Origin: Duganella callida | GTDB lineage: Bacteria > Pseudomonadota > Gammaproteobacteria > Burkholderiales > Burkholderiaceae_D | NCBI RefSeq assembly: GCF_004614165.1 | Contig: NZ_SPVG01000248.1 | Coordinates: 1 to 64,000 of the forward strand | Reading direction: 5' to 3' | DNA length: 64,000 nt | Part shown: in pieces, positions 1 to 8,694 of the stretch | How the letters are laid out: every line of letters begins with the position of its first letter | How positions within the stretch are numbered: the first letter of the stretch is position 1 | The notes under the pieces: model-generated | Seen by the model: only the letters and a program-made list of their open reading frames with translations | The model's database searches: none | Told to the model about the DNA's origin: nothing | Position numbers and translations under genes: made by a program

Positions 1-84
1 CGCCCCCGGCGCGCCGGCCTGGCCGGGCGCGGGCGGCTTGTCGTCGCGGTCGATTTTCAGCCTCGAAATATCAGGAGTTGCCAT
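1..84 (-). CDS. Partial protein, N-terminus only; possible efflux periplasmic adaptor (HlyD/RND type)
   Basis: Only the first 28 codons are inside the window and the gene continues beyond base 1. The translation begins MATPDISRLKIDR and turns into a Pro/Ala/Gly-rich stretch. A GGGGAG ribosome binding site lies 7 bases before the ATG. The short ISRLKIDR opening followed by a charged, proline-rich cytoplasmic segment resembles the N-termini of membrane-fusion (HlyD-like) proteins in this bacterial group. That assignment rests on resemblance of a very short segment and is weak. Confidence 0.4.
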   Translation of the reverse strand, partial: MATPDISRLKIDRDDKPPAPGQAGAPGA

Positions 85-176
85 GGCCGCCTCCCCAATC
101 GGGTTGATATAAATGCATGGTGCGGCAAAAGCCGCGTGGCCGCAAGTCTTTCCTGATTTTTAGGGGGGGGCGTCGC

Positions 177-1196
177 TCAGCGCGTGAGGGCGTGCGTGTG
201 GATGGCCTGTCTGGCCAGGGCGGTGGCGCTGTCCAGCGCATCGGCGGGGCGGACCATGCGGTCCGGCTGCACGCCCACCGTCTGCCAGTTGGCGCGGCTC
301 GAGGTGTTGACGGCGCGGGTGACGGCGATGACGCCACGCAACTGGCGCGACAACGGCTGGCTGGCGCCGACCACCGCGTCGCCGGCGCTCGGCGCGCCGA
401 CCACCACCGCGCGGCCCTGGTATTGCTGCAGATCGTAAGCGAAGGCTTCGGCGGCGCCGCTGGTGCGCTCGCTGATCAGCACGAACAGCGGCTTGTCGCC
501 GCCGAAGCGGGCGCCGCGCAAGTCGTCGTCGGTCCAGTATTCCTGCAGCGCGCGGCCGTCGCGATCGACCTGGTCGTGCAGGTGCAGCCGCTTGTCCTTG
601 AAGACATAGCTGCGCTTGTCATCCAGCAGGTAACTGGACAGCAGGGCCGCCATCGCCTCGCCGTCGCCGCCGGCTTCGCGCAGGTCGATGATCAGGGCAT
701 CGTCATCGGCCGCCTGGGCCATGAAGCGGCCGGCCGCCTCCAGCGAGGCCCGGTGCAGCGGGCCGAAGCGGGTGATCTGCAGATAACCGATGTTGGCCCC
801 GAGCTGCTGATATTTGCGCAAGCCGTAGTTGTCGGCCGGCGCCGGTGGCGCGGCCGGGCGCTGGCGCTCGTCGCTGAGGTCGTAGGGCACGTATTCGAGG
901 TAGGTGTGGCGGTCCGGGATGATGGCCTGCACGTCGCGCGTCACCTGCGCCGCCAGACTGCGGGCGGTGCGCAATTCGTCGTAAGCGCCGTGCGCCAGTC
1001 GGCGGCGCAACTCGTCGGCCGCCTGTTTGGCGCGCGCCGCGTCGACGTGCTGGCCCGTCAGGCGCCGCGCGTATTCGCCGACGATGTGGGCGCGCGCGGG
1101 CGCATCCAGCGCCTCGTCCAGCGGCGGCGGCGGCGTTTGCGCACCCACGCCCGGCGACAGCATCAGCAAGGCGGCAAACCAGGCGTTACGGCTCAA
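177..1196 (-). CDS. Secreted S41-family (tail-specific / IRBP-like) serine peptidase
   Basis: 339 residues. A signal peptide (about residues 1-20, ending VGAQ) indicates export to the periplasm. The middle contains DRHTYL (95-100), then a core strand IDLREAGGDGE (170-180) that matches the DLRxNxGG region of S41 peptidases, and SERTSGAAEAFAY (242-254), where Ser246 is the likely nucleophile. No PDZ domain is obvious, which favours the interphotoreceptor-retinoid-binding-protein-like branch of S41. The start is an unusual TTG; it is chosen because GGAGGAGG sits just upstream and no in-frame ATG is near. Substrate unknown. It faces away from the gene at 1306, with a 109-base gap. Confidence 0.8.
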   Translation of the reverse strand: MSRNAWFAALLMLSPGVGAQTPPPPLDEALDAPARAHIVGEYARRLTGQHVDAARAKQAADELRRRLAHGAYDELRTARSLAAQVTRDVQAIIPDRHTYLEYVPYDLSDERQRPAAPPAPADNYGLRKYQQLGANIGYLQITRFGPLHRASLEAAGRFMAQAADDDALIIDLREAGGDGEAMAALLSSYLLDDKRSYVFKDKRLHLHDQVDRDGRALQEYWTDDDLRGARFGGDKPLFVLISERTSGAAEAFAYDLQQYQGRAVVVGAPSAGDAVVGASQPLSRQLRGVIAVTRAVNTSSRANWQTVGVQPDRMVRPADALDSATALARQAIHTHALTR

Positions 1197-1305
1197 AGTA
1201 GTCCTCCTCCAGCATGAATTAGTTCCCCGGCAATCTTAACACTTTCCGATCAGAAAACCTCGGCGGCGCGGTACAATCCCGCCTTTCCCCGAAAACGATG
1301 TCCCC

Positions 1306-2085
1306 ATGACGATCCCGACCACCATCCTGGACGCGCTGGCGCGCGCCGATGCATCCTGGCACCCGCTGTTGCGCAAGGGCCTGGAGGCGATGATGCAGGC
1401 CACCCCCGACTATCTGCCGCAGCTGGCGCAGGATCAGTATCTGCCGACGGAGCAGCGCCTGTTCGCCGCCTTCGCGCAGCCGTTGGACAGGGTGAAGTAT
1501 GTACTGGTCGGCGAGGGACCATATCCGCGAGCAGAGAGCGCCACCGGCGTCTGTTTCATGGATGGGGCGGTCGGCAGCCTGTGGTCGGACGAGGACGGCG
1601 GCGGCTTGTCCAAGCCGGTCAACAAGGCCACCTCGCTGCGCAACTTCATGAAGATGCTGCTGGTGGCCGATGGCCAGTTGCAGCTGGAGAACACGGCCGG
1701 CGCGGCCATGGCGGCAGTGTCGGCGCGGGCGCGCAGCGGCGCCGGCAGCCACATCCTGACGCTGGCCGAGATGCAGCAAAAGCTGACCGAACAGGGATTT
1801 TTGCTGCTCAATGCCTCGCTGGTCTTCCGCAGCCACGTGGCGCCGGCCAAGGACGCCAAGGCCTGGCTGCCATTCTTCGAGACCGTCATGGCCGGGCTGG
1901 CCGACCAGGCGGCGGTCACGCCAACCATGATTCTGTGGGGGAAGATCGCCGAGCTGCTGAGCAAGTTGCCAGTCATGAAACGTTTTCCGCAAATCGTCGC
2001 GGAACATCCGTATAACCTTAGTTTTATTGGCAATAAGCTTATGCATCAGCTGTTCCAGCCCATGCGGTTGCTGCAAGGGCGATGA
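1306..2085 (+). CDS. Uracil-DNA glycosylase-like protein lacking the catalytic aspartate
   Basis: 259 residues with the layout of family 1 uracil-DNA glycosylase (Ung). VLVGEGPYP (66-74) replaces the Ung motif GQDPYH, GVCFMDG (81-87) matches the uracil-stacking Phe region, LLLNASLVF matches the Asn motif LLLNTVLTV, and AEHPYNLS near the C-terminus replaces AHPSPLS. The catalytic Asp of GQDPYH is Gly71 here and the His is Pro74, so classical base excision activity is doubtful. It may bind DNA, or be a divergent glycosylase closer to the GEGPG motif of family 4 enzymes. A TACAAT -10-like hexamer lies at 1272-1277. Not part of the isc operon, which has its own control region downstream. Confidence 0.65.
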   Translation: MTIPTTILDALARADASWHPLLRKGLEAMMQATPDYLPQLAQDQYLPTEQRLFAAFAQPLDRVKYVLVGEGPYPRAESATGVCFMDGAVGSLWSDEDGGGLSKPVNKATSLRNFMKMLLVADGQLQLENTAGAAMAAVSARARSGAGSHILTLAEMQQKLTEQGFLLLNASLVFRSHVAPAKDAKAWLPFFETVMAGLADQAAVTPTMILWGKIAELLSKLPVMKRFPQIVAEHPYNLSFIGNKLMHQLFQPMRLLQGR

Positions 2086-2118
2086 GGTGGTCGCCAGCAA
2101 GCTTTATTAAAGTTTGGT

Positions 2119-2143
2119 ATACTTGACTAAATCGATCAACTAA
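2119..2143 (+). promoter_or_regulatory. Predicted type 1 IscR operator at the isc promoter
   Basis: This 25-base segment agrees with the E. coli type 1 IscR consensus (ATASYYGACTRWWWYAGTCRRSTAT) at 22 of 25 positions by hand alignment; the differences are at 2134, 2135 and 2143. It overlaps a TATACT hexamer (2118-2123) that could be the -10 box. [2Fe-2S]-IscR would be expected to repress here, giving autoregulation of the ISC operon. Position and match are seen; the regulatory role is inferred from E. coli. Confidence 0.7.
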
Positions 2144-2196
2144 TCCGGGTTTTGATTAGCGGAAAGATCGATATTTTAACCCGAACCGAGGTAGTG

Positions 2197-2673
2197 ATGC
2201 GTCTGACCACCAAAGGCCGTTTTGCCGTGACTGCGATGATTGATTTGGCCATGCGCCAGGGCAAAGGCCCCGTCACGCTGTCTGGCATCAGCCAGCGGCA
2301 GGCGATTTCGCTGTCTTATCTGGAACAGTTGTTCGGCAAGCTGCGCCGGCACGAGATCGTCGAGTCCATCCGCGGTCCGGGCGGCGGCTACAGCCTGGCG
2401 CGCCGCGCCGACAAGGTGACGGTGGCCGACATCATCATCGCCGTCGATGAGCCGCTGGACGCGACCCAGTGCGGCGGCAAGGAGAATTGCCATGGCGCCG
2501 ACGCGCACAGCGGCGCGCGCTGCATGACCCACGAATTGTGGGCCACGCTGAATGAAAAGATGGTTGATTATCTGGATTCCGTATCCTTGCAGGATCTGGT
2601 CGATCAACAGAAGCAAAAGAACGCTGAGCAGAACGTCGTGGTCATGCACCGCAACCAAGCCGCGCTTGGCTGA
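2197..2673 (+). CDS. iscR: Fe-S cluster assembly transcription factor IscR (Rrf2 family)
   Basis: 158 residues starting MRLTTKGRFAVTAM, with an N-terminal winged helix-turn-helix. Cluster ligands Cys92, Cys98 and Cys109 are visible (CGGKENC ... GARC). E. coli IscR has C-x5-C-x5-C; here the second spacing is ten residues, a five-residue insertion. An in-frame start 45 bases upstream is ignored because homology begins at 2197. Holo-IscR senses Fe-S status and represses isc, and also acts on other promoters as the apo form. First gene of the isc operon, preceded by the predicted operator at 2119 and followed 41 bases later by iscS. Confidence 0.95.
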   Translation: MRLTTKGRFAVTAMIDLAMRQGKGPVTLSGISQRQAISLSYLEQLFGKLRRHEIVESIRGPGGGYSLARRADKVTVADIIIAVDEPLDATQCGGKENCHGADAHSGARCMTHELWATLNEKMVDYLDSVSLQDLVDQQKQKNAEQNVVVMHRNQAALG

Positions 2674-2714
2674 GCGCTTTTGCCCAAAACGATTACAGAA
2701 CGGAGTAACCCCAG

Positions 2715-3971
2715 ATGAACGCACCAGAAAAAAAGATCGCTGACGTGAACTTCCAGACCGCGCCGCATTTCCCGATCTACATGGACTATTCGGCCACCAC
2801 GCCGATCGATCCGCGCGTGGCCGACGCCATGATCCCGTATCTGCGCGAGCAGTTCGGCAATCCGGCCTCGCGCAGCCACATGTACGGCTGGACCGCGGAA
2901 AAGGCGGTGGAAGAGGCGCGCGCCAACGTCGCCGCGCTGGTCAACGCCGATCCGCGTGAAATCATCTGGACCTCCGGCGCCACCGAGTCGAACAACCTGG
3001 CGCTGAAGGGCGCCGCGCAGTTCTACAAGACCAAGGGCAAGCACATCATCACCGTCAAGACCGAGCACAAGGCCGTGCTGGACACCGTGCGTGAACTGGA
3101 GCGCCAGGGTTTTGAAGCCACCTACCTGGACCCGCAGGATAACGGCCTGGTGAGCGTGGAGCAGATCGCCGCCGCCGTGCGTCCGGACACCATCCTGATC
3201 TCGGTCATGTACGTGAACAACGAGATCGGCGTGATTCAGCCGATCGCGGAAATCGGCGAATTCTGCCGCTCGAAAGGCATCATCTTCCACTGCGACGCGG
3301 CGCAGGCCACCGGCAAGGTGCACATCGACCTGCAAAAAACCAAGGTCGACCTGATGACTTTCACCGCCCACAAGACCTATGGTCCGAAAGGCGTCGGCGC
3401 GCTGTACGTGTGCCGCAAGCCGCGCGTGCGCATCGAAGCGCAGATGCACGGCGGCGGCCATGAGCGCGGTCTGCGCTCGGGCACCCTGCCGACCCACCAG
3501 ATCGTCGGCATGGGCGAGGCGTTCCGCCTGGCCAAGGTCGAGATGGACAGCGAGATCGCCCGCATCAAGGCGCTGCGCGACCGTCTGGCCAAGGGCCTGC
3601 AGGAAATCGAGGAAACCTACATCAACGGCGACATGGACCACCGCGTGCCGCACAACCTGAACGTCAGCTTCAACTACGTCGAAGGCGAATCGCTGATCAT
3701 GGCCGTGAAAGACCTGGCCGTGTCGTCCGGTTCCGCTTGTACTTCGGCCTCGCTGGAACCATCTTATGTGCTGCGCGCCCTGGGCCGCAGCGATGAACTG
3801 GCGCACAGCTCGATCCGCTTCACCATCGGCCGCTTCACCACCGAGGCCGACATCGACTTCGCGGTCGATCTGATGAAGTCGAAGGTCAACAAACTGCGCG
3901 AACTGTCGCCGCTGTGGGACATGTTCAAGGAAGGTATCGATATCAATTCGATCCAATGGGCAGCCCACTAA
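2715..3971 (+). CDS. iscS: Cysteine desulfurase IscS
   Basis: 418 residues; PLP-dependent class V aminotransferase fold. It converts cysteine to alanine and delivers persulfide sulfur to IscU, and in related bacteria to tRNA thiolation partners. The Schiff-base lysine is Lys220 ([11 protein letters not shown]) and the mobile-loop catalytic cysteine is Cys342 ([10 protein letters not shown]). The protein is about 14 residues longer at the N-terminus than the E. coli enzyme (404), but the first ATG has a GGAG site 7 bases upstream, so the longer start is kept. Third-party sulfur acceptors are not in this window. Lies between iscR and iscU in the operon. Confidence 0.96.
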   Translation: MNAPEKKIADVNFQTAPHFPIYMDYSATTPIDPRVADAMIPYLREQFGNPASRSHMYGWTAEKAVEEARANVAALVNADPREIIWTSGATESNNLALKGAAQFYKTKGKHIITVKTEHKAVLDTVRELERQGFEATYLDPQDNGLVSVEQIAAAVRPDTILISVMYVNNEIGVIQPIAEIGEFCRSKGIIFHCDAAQATGKVHIDLQKTKVDLMTFTAHKTYGPKGVGALYVCRKPRVRIEAQMHGGGHERGLRSGTLPTHQIVGMGEAFRLAKVEMDSEIARIKALRDRLAKGLQEIEETYINGDMDHRVPHNLNVSFNYVEGESLIMAVKDLAVSSGSACTSASLEPSYVLRALGRSDELAHSSIRFTIGRFTTEADIDFAVDLMKSKVNKLRELSPLWDMFKEGIDINSIQWAAH

Positions 3972-3995
3972 TTTTTAAAGATACAGGAGCACAAA

Positions 3996-4391
3996 ATGGC
4001 TTACTCGGATAAAGTGTTGGACCACTACGAAAACCCGCGCAACGTCGGCGCCTTCGAAAAAGGCGATGACAGCGTCGGCACCGGCATGGTCGGCGCGCCG
4101 GCCTGCGGCGACGTGATGAAGCTGCAGATCAAGGTCGGCGCCGACGGCGTGATCGAAGACGCCAAGTTCAAGACCTATGGCTGCGGTTCGGCCATCGCCT
4201 CGAGCTCGCTGGTGACCGAATGGGTCAAGGGCAAAACCCTGGACCAGGCGCTGGCCATCAAGAACACCCAGATCGCGGAAGAACTGGCGCTGCCGCCGGT
4301 GAAGATCCACTGCTCGATCCTGGCGGAAGACGCCATCAAGGCGGCAGTACAGGACTACCAGGCTAAGCACGGCGCCGCCGCCGCGGCGTAA
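3996..4391 (+). CDS. iscU: Fe-S cluster assembly scaffold IscU
   Basis: 131 residues, the usual length. The three cluster-ligand cysteines are Cys37 (APACGD), Cys63 (YGCGSA) and Cys106 (IHCSIL). The HscA recognition motif LPPVK is at 99-103, just before Cys106. IscU receives sulfur from IscS and iron, builds a [2Fe-2S] cluster and releases it with the HscA/HscB chaperones, which are encoded downstream. The C-terminus ends in an alanine run. The gene is 24 bases after iscS and is followed by a short GC-rich palindrome before iscA. Confidence 0.96.
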   Translation: MAYSDKVLDHYENPRNVGAFEKGDDSVGTGMVGAPACGDVMKLQIKVGADGVIEDAKFKTYGCGSAIASSSLVTEWVKGKTLDQALAIKNTQIAEELALPPVKIHCSILAEDAIKAAVQDYQAKHGAAAAA

Positions 4392-4399
4392 CTATGTGC

Positions 4400-4421
4400 C
4401 GTTCCCGCGCAGGCGGGAACG
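4400..4421. repeat. Short GC palindrome between iscU and iscA (REP-like hairpin)
   Basis: CGTTCCCGC and GCGGGAACG are perfect 9-base inverted arms around a 4-base loop (GCAG). It fills most of the 45-base iscU-iscA gap. There is no T-run after it, so it is not an intrinsic terminator. In the transcript it would form a stable stem that could protect the upstream iscRSU message from 3' exonucleases. Its form is that of a REP unit; I found no second copy in this window. Confidence 0.6.
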
Positions 4422-4436
4422 ACAACGGAGAATCAC

Positions 4437-4760
4437 ATGGCAATCACCCTGACCGAAAAGGCAGCGAAACACATCAACCGCTACATCGAGCGTCGTGGCA
4501 AGGGCGTCGGTTTGCGCTTCGGCGTGCGCACCACCGGCTGCTCGGGTCTGGCCTACAAGCTGGAATATGTGGACGAAGTGGCGGACGAGGACAGCGTGTT
4601 CGAATCGCACGGCGTGAAAGTGTTCGTCGATCCGAAAAGCCTGCCGTACATCGACGGCACGGAGCTGGACTTCGCGCGCGAAGGCCTGAACGAAGGCTTC
4701 AAGTTCAACAACCCGAACGAGAAAGACGCTTGCGGTTGCGGTGAAAGCTTCCGCGTCTGA
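4437..4760 (+). CDS. iscA: A-type Fe-S carrier IscA
   Basis: 107 residues, typical for IscA/HesB proteins. The three conserved cysteines are Cys35 (TTGCSGLAY), Cys99 and Cys101 (ACGCGESF). A-type carriers accept clusters from the IscU scaffold and pass them to targets, notably in [4Fe-4S] maturation. The ATG follows ACGGAG with an 8-base spacing. hscB follows after 6 bases. Confidence 0.95.
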   Translation: MAITLTEKAAKHINRYIERRGKGVGLRFGVRTTGCSGLAYKLEYVDEVADEDSVFESHGVKVFVDPKSLPYIDGTELDFAREGLNEGFKFNNPNEKDACGCGESFRV

Positions 4761-4766
4761 CCGGTC

Positions 4767-5282
4767 ATGCAAAATCACTTTGAGCTGTTCCATCTGCCGC
4801 AGCAGTTTGCCGTAGACGCGGGGGCGCTGGACAGCGCCTACCGCGACGTCCAGAACCGCGTCCATCCCGACAAATTCGTCAACGCCACCGACGCCGAAAA
4901 GCGCGTGGCGATGCAATGGGCCACCCGCGCCAACGAAGCCTACCAGACCCTGAAGAATCCGCAGAAGCGCGCGCAGTACCTGTGCGAGCTGAATGGCGTC
5001 GATCTGCAGACCGAGTCGAACACGGCGATGCCGATGGCCTTCCTGATGCAGCAGATGGAATGGCGCGAAGAACTGGGCGACGCCCGCGCCGCGAAGGACA
5101 GCGACGCGCTGGAAGCGCTGGACCAGCAACTGCGCGGCGCCCGCAAGCAGCAACTGGCGCAGATCGAACAACAGATTGACGCAGGCGATTTCGCCGCCGC
5201 CGCCCAAGGCGTGCGCGCGCTGATGTTCCTCGAAAAATTCGGCGAAGAAGTCCGCTTCGCCTTTGAAGCAATCGAAGCATAA
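4767..5282 (+). CDS. hscB: Fe-S co-chaperone HscB (J-domain protein)
   Basis: 171 residues. An N-terminal J-domain carries the HPDKF motif (about residues 33-37), the signature that stimulates the ATPase of the Hsp70 partner HscA. The C-terminal half is the helical domain that binds IscU. HscB targets IscU to HscA so that the assembled cluster is released. The gene is separated from hscA by a 98-base gap, most of which is the inverted repeat described next. Confidence 0.94.
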   Translation: MQNHFELFHLPQQFAVDAGALDSAYRDVQNRVHPDKFVNATDAEKRVAMQWATRANEAYQTLKNPQKRAQYLCELNGVDLQTESNTAMPMAFLMQQMEWREELGDARAAKDSDALEALDQQLRGARKQQLAQIEQQIDAGDFAAAAQGVRALMFLEKFGEEVRFAFEAIEA

Positions 5283-5287
5283 AAAGT

Positions 5288-5364
5288 GGGGTCAGAGCCG
5301 ACATTCGGACACGAACTCAAGCATTAAATAGTTGAGCCCGTGTCCGAATGTCGGCTCTGACCCC
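5288..5364. repeat. Long inverted repeat with GGGGTCAG ends between hscB and hscA
   Basis: Perfect 26-base arms (5288-5313 and 5339-5364) begin with GGGGTCAGAGCCGACATT and end with its complement. The 25-base centre can extend the stem with CTCAA/TTGAG after a 2x2 mismatch. The element lies between two co-directional genes of one operon, so its hairpin would be transcribed. A diverged copy with the same arm sequence is at 55554-55641, and a palindrome with the same GGGGTCAG terminus but other internal sequence is at 27273-27360. I infer a non-autonomous repeat of REP/RAYT or MITE type. Confidence 0.85.
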
Positions 5365-5380
5365 GAATTAAAGGTACACA

Positions 5381-7261
5381 ATGGCACTTCTGCAAATTTC
5401 CGAACCCGGCATGTCGACCGCGCCGCACCAGCACCGGCTGGCGGTGGGGATCGATCTGGGCACCACCAATTCGCTGGTGGCGACTGTCCGCAACAGCATT
5501 CCAGAAGTGCTCAACGATGAGGACGGCCGCGCGCTGCTGCCTTCCGTGGTGCGTTATCTGCCGAATGGCCATGCCAATATCGGCTACAAGGCGCAGGCCG
5601 CGCAGACCATCGATCCGAAGAACACCATCGTGTCCGTCAAGCGTTTCATGGGCCGCGGTCTGGCCGATATCGCTTACGCGGAAAACCTGCCCTACGATTT
5701 CGTCGACAAGCCAGGCATGGTGCAGCTGAATACCATCGCCGGCGTGAAAAGTCCGGTCGAGGTGTCGGCGCAGATTCTGGCCACGCTGCGCCAGCGTGCC
5801 GAAGATTCGCTCGGCGATGATCTGGTCGGCGCGGTGATCACGGTGCCGGCGTATTTCGATGACGCGCAGCGTCAGGCCACCAAGGACGCGGCCCAGCTGG
5901 CCGGTCTGAATGTACTCCGCCTGCTGAGCGAGCCGACCGCCGCCGCCATCGCCTATGGCCTCGATAACGGTTCGGAAGGCATCTTCGCCGTCTACGATCT
6001 GGGCGGCGGTACCTTCGATATTTCGATCCTGAAGCTGAGCAAGGGCGTGTTCGAGGTGCTGGCCACCGGCGGCGATTCGGCGCTCGGCGGCGACGATTTC
6101 GATCACCGCCTGTTCTGCTATATCCACCAGCAGGAGAAGCTGGCGCCGCTGTCGGACGAGGACACCGCGCTGTTGATGGTGAAGGCGCGCGAAGCCAAGG
6201 AACTGCTGTCGACCAAGTCGGAAGTGATTGTCGACGCGGCGCTGAAGTCGGGCGAGCAGGTGCACATCAACATTACCGCCGAGACCTTCCAGGAGATCAC
6301 CAGGCACCTGATCGACAAGACCATGAAGGCCATCAGGAAGGCGCTGCGCGACGCCAATGTCGATGCGGACGATGTCGATGGCGTGGTGATGGTCGGCGGC
6401 GCCACCCGCATGCCGCATGTGCACCGTGCGGTCAGCGAATACTTCCACACCACGCCGCACGCGAACATTGATCCGGACAAGGTGGTCGCGCTGGGTGCCG
6501 CCGTGCAGGCCAATCTGCTGGCCGGCAACCGCGCCCCTGGTGATGACTGGCTGCTGCTGGACGTGATCCCGCTGTCGCTCGGTATCGAGACCATGGGCGG
6601 TCTGGTGGAAAAGATCATTCCGCGCAATTCGACCATCCCGTGCGCCCGCGCGCAGGAGTTCACCACCTTCAAGGATGGGCAGACCGCGCTGGCGGTGCAC
6701 GTGCTGCAGGGCGAGCGCGAACTGGTGGCCGATTGCCGTTCGCTGGCGCGCTTCGAGCTGCGCGGCATTCCGCCGATGGCGGCCGGCGCGGCGCGCATCC
6801 GCATCACCTATCAGGTCGATGCCGATGGTCTGCTGTCGGTGTCGGCGCGCGAGCTGCGCTCCGGCGTGGAAGCGTCGATCAGCGTCAAGCCGGCCTATGG
6901 CCTGGGCGATGACGATGTGGCGCGCATGCTGCAGGATTCCTACAAGTCGGCCGAAGTCGATATGAAGGCGCGCGCGCTGCGCGAAGAGCAGGTGGAAGCC
7001 GAACGCATTCTGCTGGCGACCCAGGCCGCGCTGGAGGAGGATGCGGAGCTGCTGTCGGACGACGAGCGTGTCGCGGTCGATGCGCTGATGGCCCGCACCC
7101 GCGAGATCTTGGCGCAGTCGCAGACCGGCGCGGTCGATCATCTGGCCGTCAAGGCGGCCGTGGAAGCGCTGGCACATGGCACCGAAGAATTCGCATCGCG
7201 CCGCATGGACCGCAGCGTGCGCAGCGCGCTGGCCGGCAAGGCGCTGGACCAGGTCGTTTAA
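5381..7261 (+). CDS. hscA: Fe-S chaperone HscA (specialised Hsp70)
   Basis: 626 residues. The nucleotide-binding domain starts with [12 protein letters not shown] and contains the phosphate-loop motif [12 protein letters not shown]. The C-terminal substrate-binding domain recognises the LPPVK motif of IscU. ATP hydrolysis, stimulated by HscB, drives cluster release from IscU. The protein is slightly longer than E. coli HscA (616) because of an N-terminal segment rich in Ala/His before GIDLGTT. An AAAGG site precedes the ATG. An internal ATG 30 bases downstream is the only other plausible start. Confidence 0.95.
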   Translation: MALLQISEPGMSTAPHQHRLAVGIDLGTTNSLVATVRNSIPEVLNDEDGRALLPSVVRYLPNGHANIGYKAQAAQTIDPKNTIVSVKRFMGRGLADIAYAENLPYDFVDKPGMVQLNTIAGVKSPVEVSAQILATLRQRAEDSLGDDLVGAVITVPAYFDDAQRQATKDAAQLAGLNVLRLLSEPTAAAIAYGLDNGSEGIFAVYDLGGGTFDISILKLSKGVFEVLATGGDSALGGDDFDHRLFCYIHQQEKLAPLSDEDTALLMVKAREAKELLSTKSEVIVDAALKSGEQVHINITAETFQEITRHLIDKTMKAIRKALRDANVDADDVDGVVMVGGATRMPHVHRAVSEYFHTTPHANIDPDKVVALGAAVQANLLAGNRAPGDDWLLLDVIPLSLGIETMGGLVEKIIPRNSTIPCARAQEFTTFKDGQTALAVHVLQGERELVADCRSLARFELRGIPPMAAGAARIRITYQVDADGLLSVSARELRSGVEASISVKPAYGLGDDDVARMLQDSYKSAEVDMKARALREEQVEAERILLATQAALEEDAELLSDDERVAVDALMARTREILAQSQTGAVDHLAVKAAVEALAHGTEEFASRRMDRSVRSALAGKALDQVV

Positions 7262-7281
7262 ACATATAAAGAGGTAAACAA

Positions 7282-7623
7282 GTGCCACAAATCGTATTCC
7301 TGCCCCACGCAAAACTGTGCCCGGACGGCGCGGTGGTCGATGCCCCAGCCGGCAAGACGCTGTGCGACGTCATGCTGGAGAATGACATCCACATCGAGCA
7401 CGCCTGCGAGAAGTCCTGCGCCTGCACCACCTGCCACGTGCTGGTGCGCGAAGGCTTCGATTCGCTGAACGAGGCCAGCGAAACCGAGGAAGACCTGCTG
7501 GACAAGGCCTGGGGCCTGGAAGCGGTCTCGCGCCTGTCGTGCCAGGCCGTGGTGGCCGACGAGGATCTGGTTGTCGAAATTCCGAAGTACACCATCAATC
7601 ACGCTAGCGAAGGCGGTCACTGA
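7282..7623 (+). CDS. fdx: ISC-type [2Fe-2S] ferredoxin
   Basis: 113 residues, adrenodoxin-like. Ligands are Cys42, Cys48, Cys51 and Cys87 (C-x5-C-x2-C ... C), with the extra conserved Cys46 also present. It supplies electrons for cluster assembly on IscU. The start codon is GTG, supported by a GAGG site 7 bases upstream and by homology beginning at MPQIVFLP. It sits 20 bases after hscA and 2 bases before iscX. Confidence 0.95.
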   Translation: MPQIVFLPHAKLCPDGAVVDAPAGKTLCDVMLENDIHIEHACEKSCACTTCHVLVREGFDSLNEASETEEDLLDKAWGLEAVSRLSCQAVVADEDLVVEIPKYTINHASEGGH

Positions 7624-7625
7624 TC

Positions 7626-7820
7626 ATGAAGTGGACTGACATCACCGCGATTGCGGAAGCGCTGTACGACAAGTACCCGGACGTCGATCCGGCCACCATC
7701 CGCTTCACCGATCTGCACAACAAGATCATCGAGCTCGAAGATTTTGATGACGACAAGTCGCGCGGTGGCGAGAAAGTCCTCGAAGCAGTTCAGCAGGCAT
7801 GGATCGATGAAGCAGCCTAA
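7626..7820 (+). CDS. iscX: IscX, small acidic ISC accessory protein
   Basis: 64 residues, beginning [15 protein letters not shown] and rich in Asp/Glu (for example ELEDFDDDK). The family binds IscS and iron and modulates cluster assembly. Its place directly after fdx is the canonical end of the isc operon. The 3' end overlaps the start of the next gene by 14 bases, which suggests translational coupling to the methyltransferase. Confidence 0.93.
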   Translation: MKWTDITAIAEALYDKYPDVDPATIRFTDLHNKIIELEDFDDDKSRGGEKVLEAVQQAWIDEAA

Positions 7821-8694
7821 GAAACCGGTACACCAGATCGGTGCCACCGTCACCAGCGCCGACAACATGCCCGAAATCCGCGAAGGTCAGACTGTCGCGC
7901 TGCTGCAGGAGCTGCACATCCTGACCCGCGAGGGCAAGATGAACCAGGACAGCCGCCGCAAGCTGAAGCAGGTGTATCACCTGTACCAGTTCATCGAGCC
8001 GCTGCTGAAGGAAGTGCTGGCCGAGAAGGACAGCGTATCGCTGGTCGATCACGGCGCCGGCAAGTCCTACCTGGGCTTCATCATCTACGACCTGTTCTTC
8101 AAGGCGCTGCAGGGCGATTCGCACATCTACGGCATCGAGACGCGCGAGGAACTTGTGGCCCGCTCGCAGGAATTGGCCAAGCAGTTCAACTTCCCCGGCA
8201 TGTCCTTCCTGCCGTTGTCGGTGGCCGAGTCCACCGAATCGAAGCTGCTGCCGGAGCAGATCGATATCGTCACCGCGCTCCACGCATGCAACACCGCCAC
8301 CGACGACGCCATCCAGTTCGCGCTGAAGAAGAAGGCCAAATTCATGGTACTGGTGCCGTGCTGCCAGGCCGAAGTCGCGTCGGTGCTGAAGAAGAACAAG
8401 GGCCAGTCGCTGGGCAAGTCCGCGCTGACCGAAATCTGGCGCCACCCGATCCACACGCGCGAATTCGGCAGCCAGATCACCAACGTGCTGCGCTGCCTGC
8501 AGCTGGAAGCGCACGGCTACCAGGTCAATGTGACCGAGCTGGTGGGCTGGGAGCACTCGATGAAAAATGAACTGATCATCGCCACCTATAAAAACCTGCC
8601 GCGCAAGCGTCCGGCCGAGCGTCTGAAGGAAGTGCTGGACACCGTCGGCCTGCAGGAAATGAGCACCCGATTCTTTACCGAAGAGGCAGCGTAA
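7807..8694 (+). CDS. Class I SAM-dependent methyltransferase (Methyltransf_32-like)
   Basis: 295 residues starting [12 protein letters not shown]. The SAM-binding glycine motif is [13 protein letters not shown], followed by an acidic residue in [19 protein letters not shown] resembles the VPCC motif of METTL25/RRNAD-like methyltransferases. Substrate unknown; the relatives suggest RNA or ribosome, which is an inference. The ATG is inside iscX, so translation is probably coupled to it. The stop overlaps the next start (TAATG). A run of four overlapping genes therefore extends the isc transcript. Confidence 0.75.
   Translation: MKQPKKPVHQIGATVTSADNMPEIREGQTVALLQELHILTREGKMNQDSRRKLKQVYHLYQFIEPLLKEVLAEKDSVSLVDHGAGKSYLGFIIYDLFFKALQGDSHIYGIETREELVARSQELAKQFNFPGMSFLPLSVAESTESKLLPEQIDIVTALHACNTATDDAIQFALKKKAKFMVLVPCCQAEVASVLKKNKGQSLGKSALTEIWRHPIHTREFGSQITNVLRCLQLEAHGYQVNVTELVGWEHSMKNELIIATYKNLPRKRPAERLKEVLDTVGLQEMSTRFFTEEAA

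Noticed and set aside
2118..2160. A full sigma-70 promoter with TTGACT (2123-2128) as -35 for iscR
   Set aside because: No acceptable -10 at 16-18 bases; TATACT at 2118 overlaps instead, so only the IscR box is reported with confidence.
2604..3968. Long minus-strand open frame over iscS (454 codons)
   Set aside because: Antisense shadow caused by high GC at third positions; no ribosome binding site, low-complexity His/Arg/Val-rich translation, and iscS is certain.
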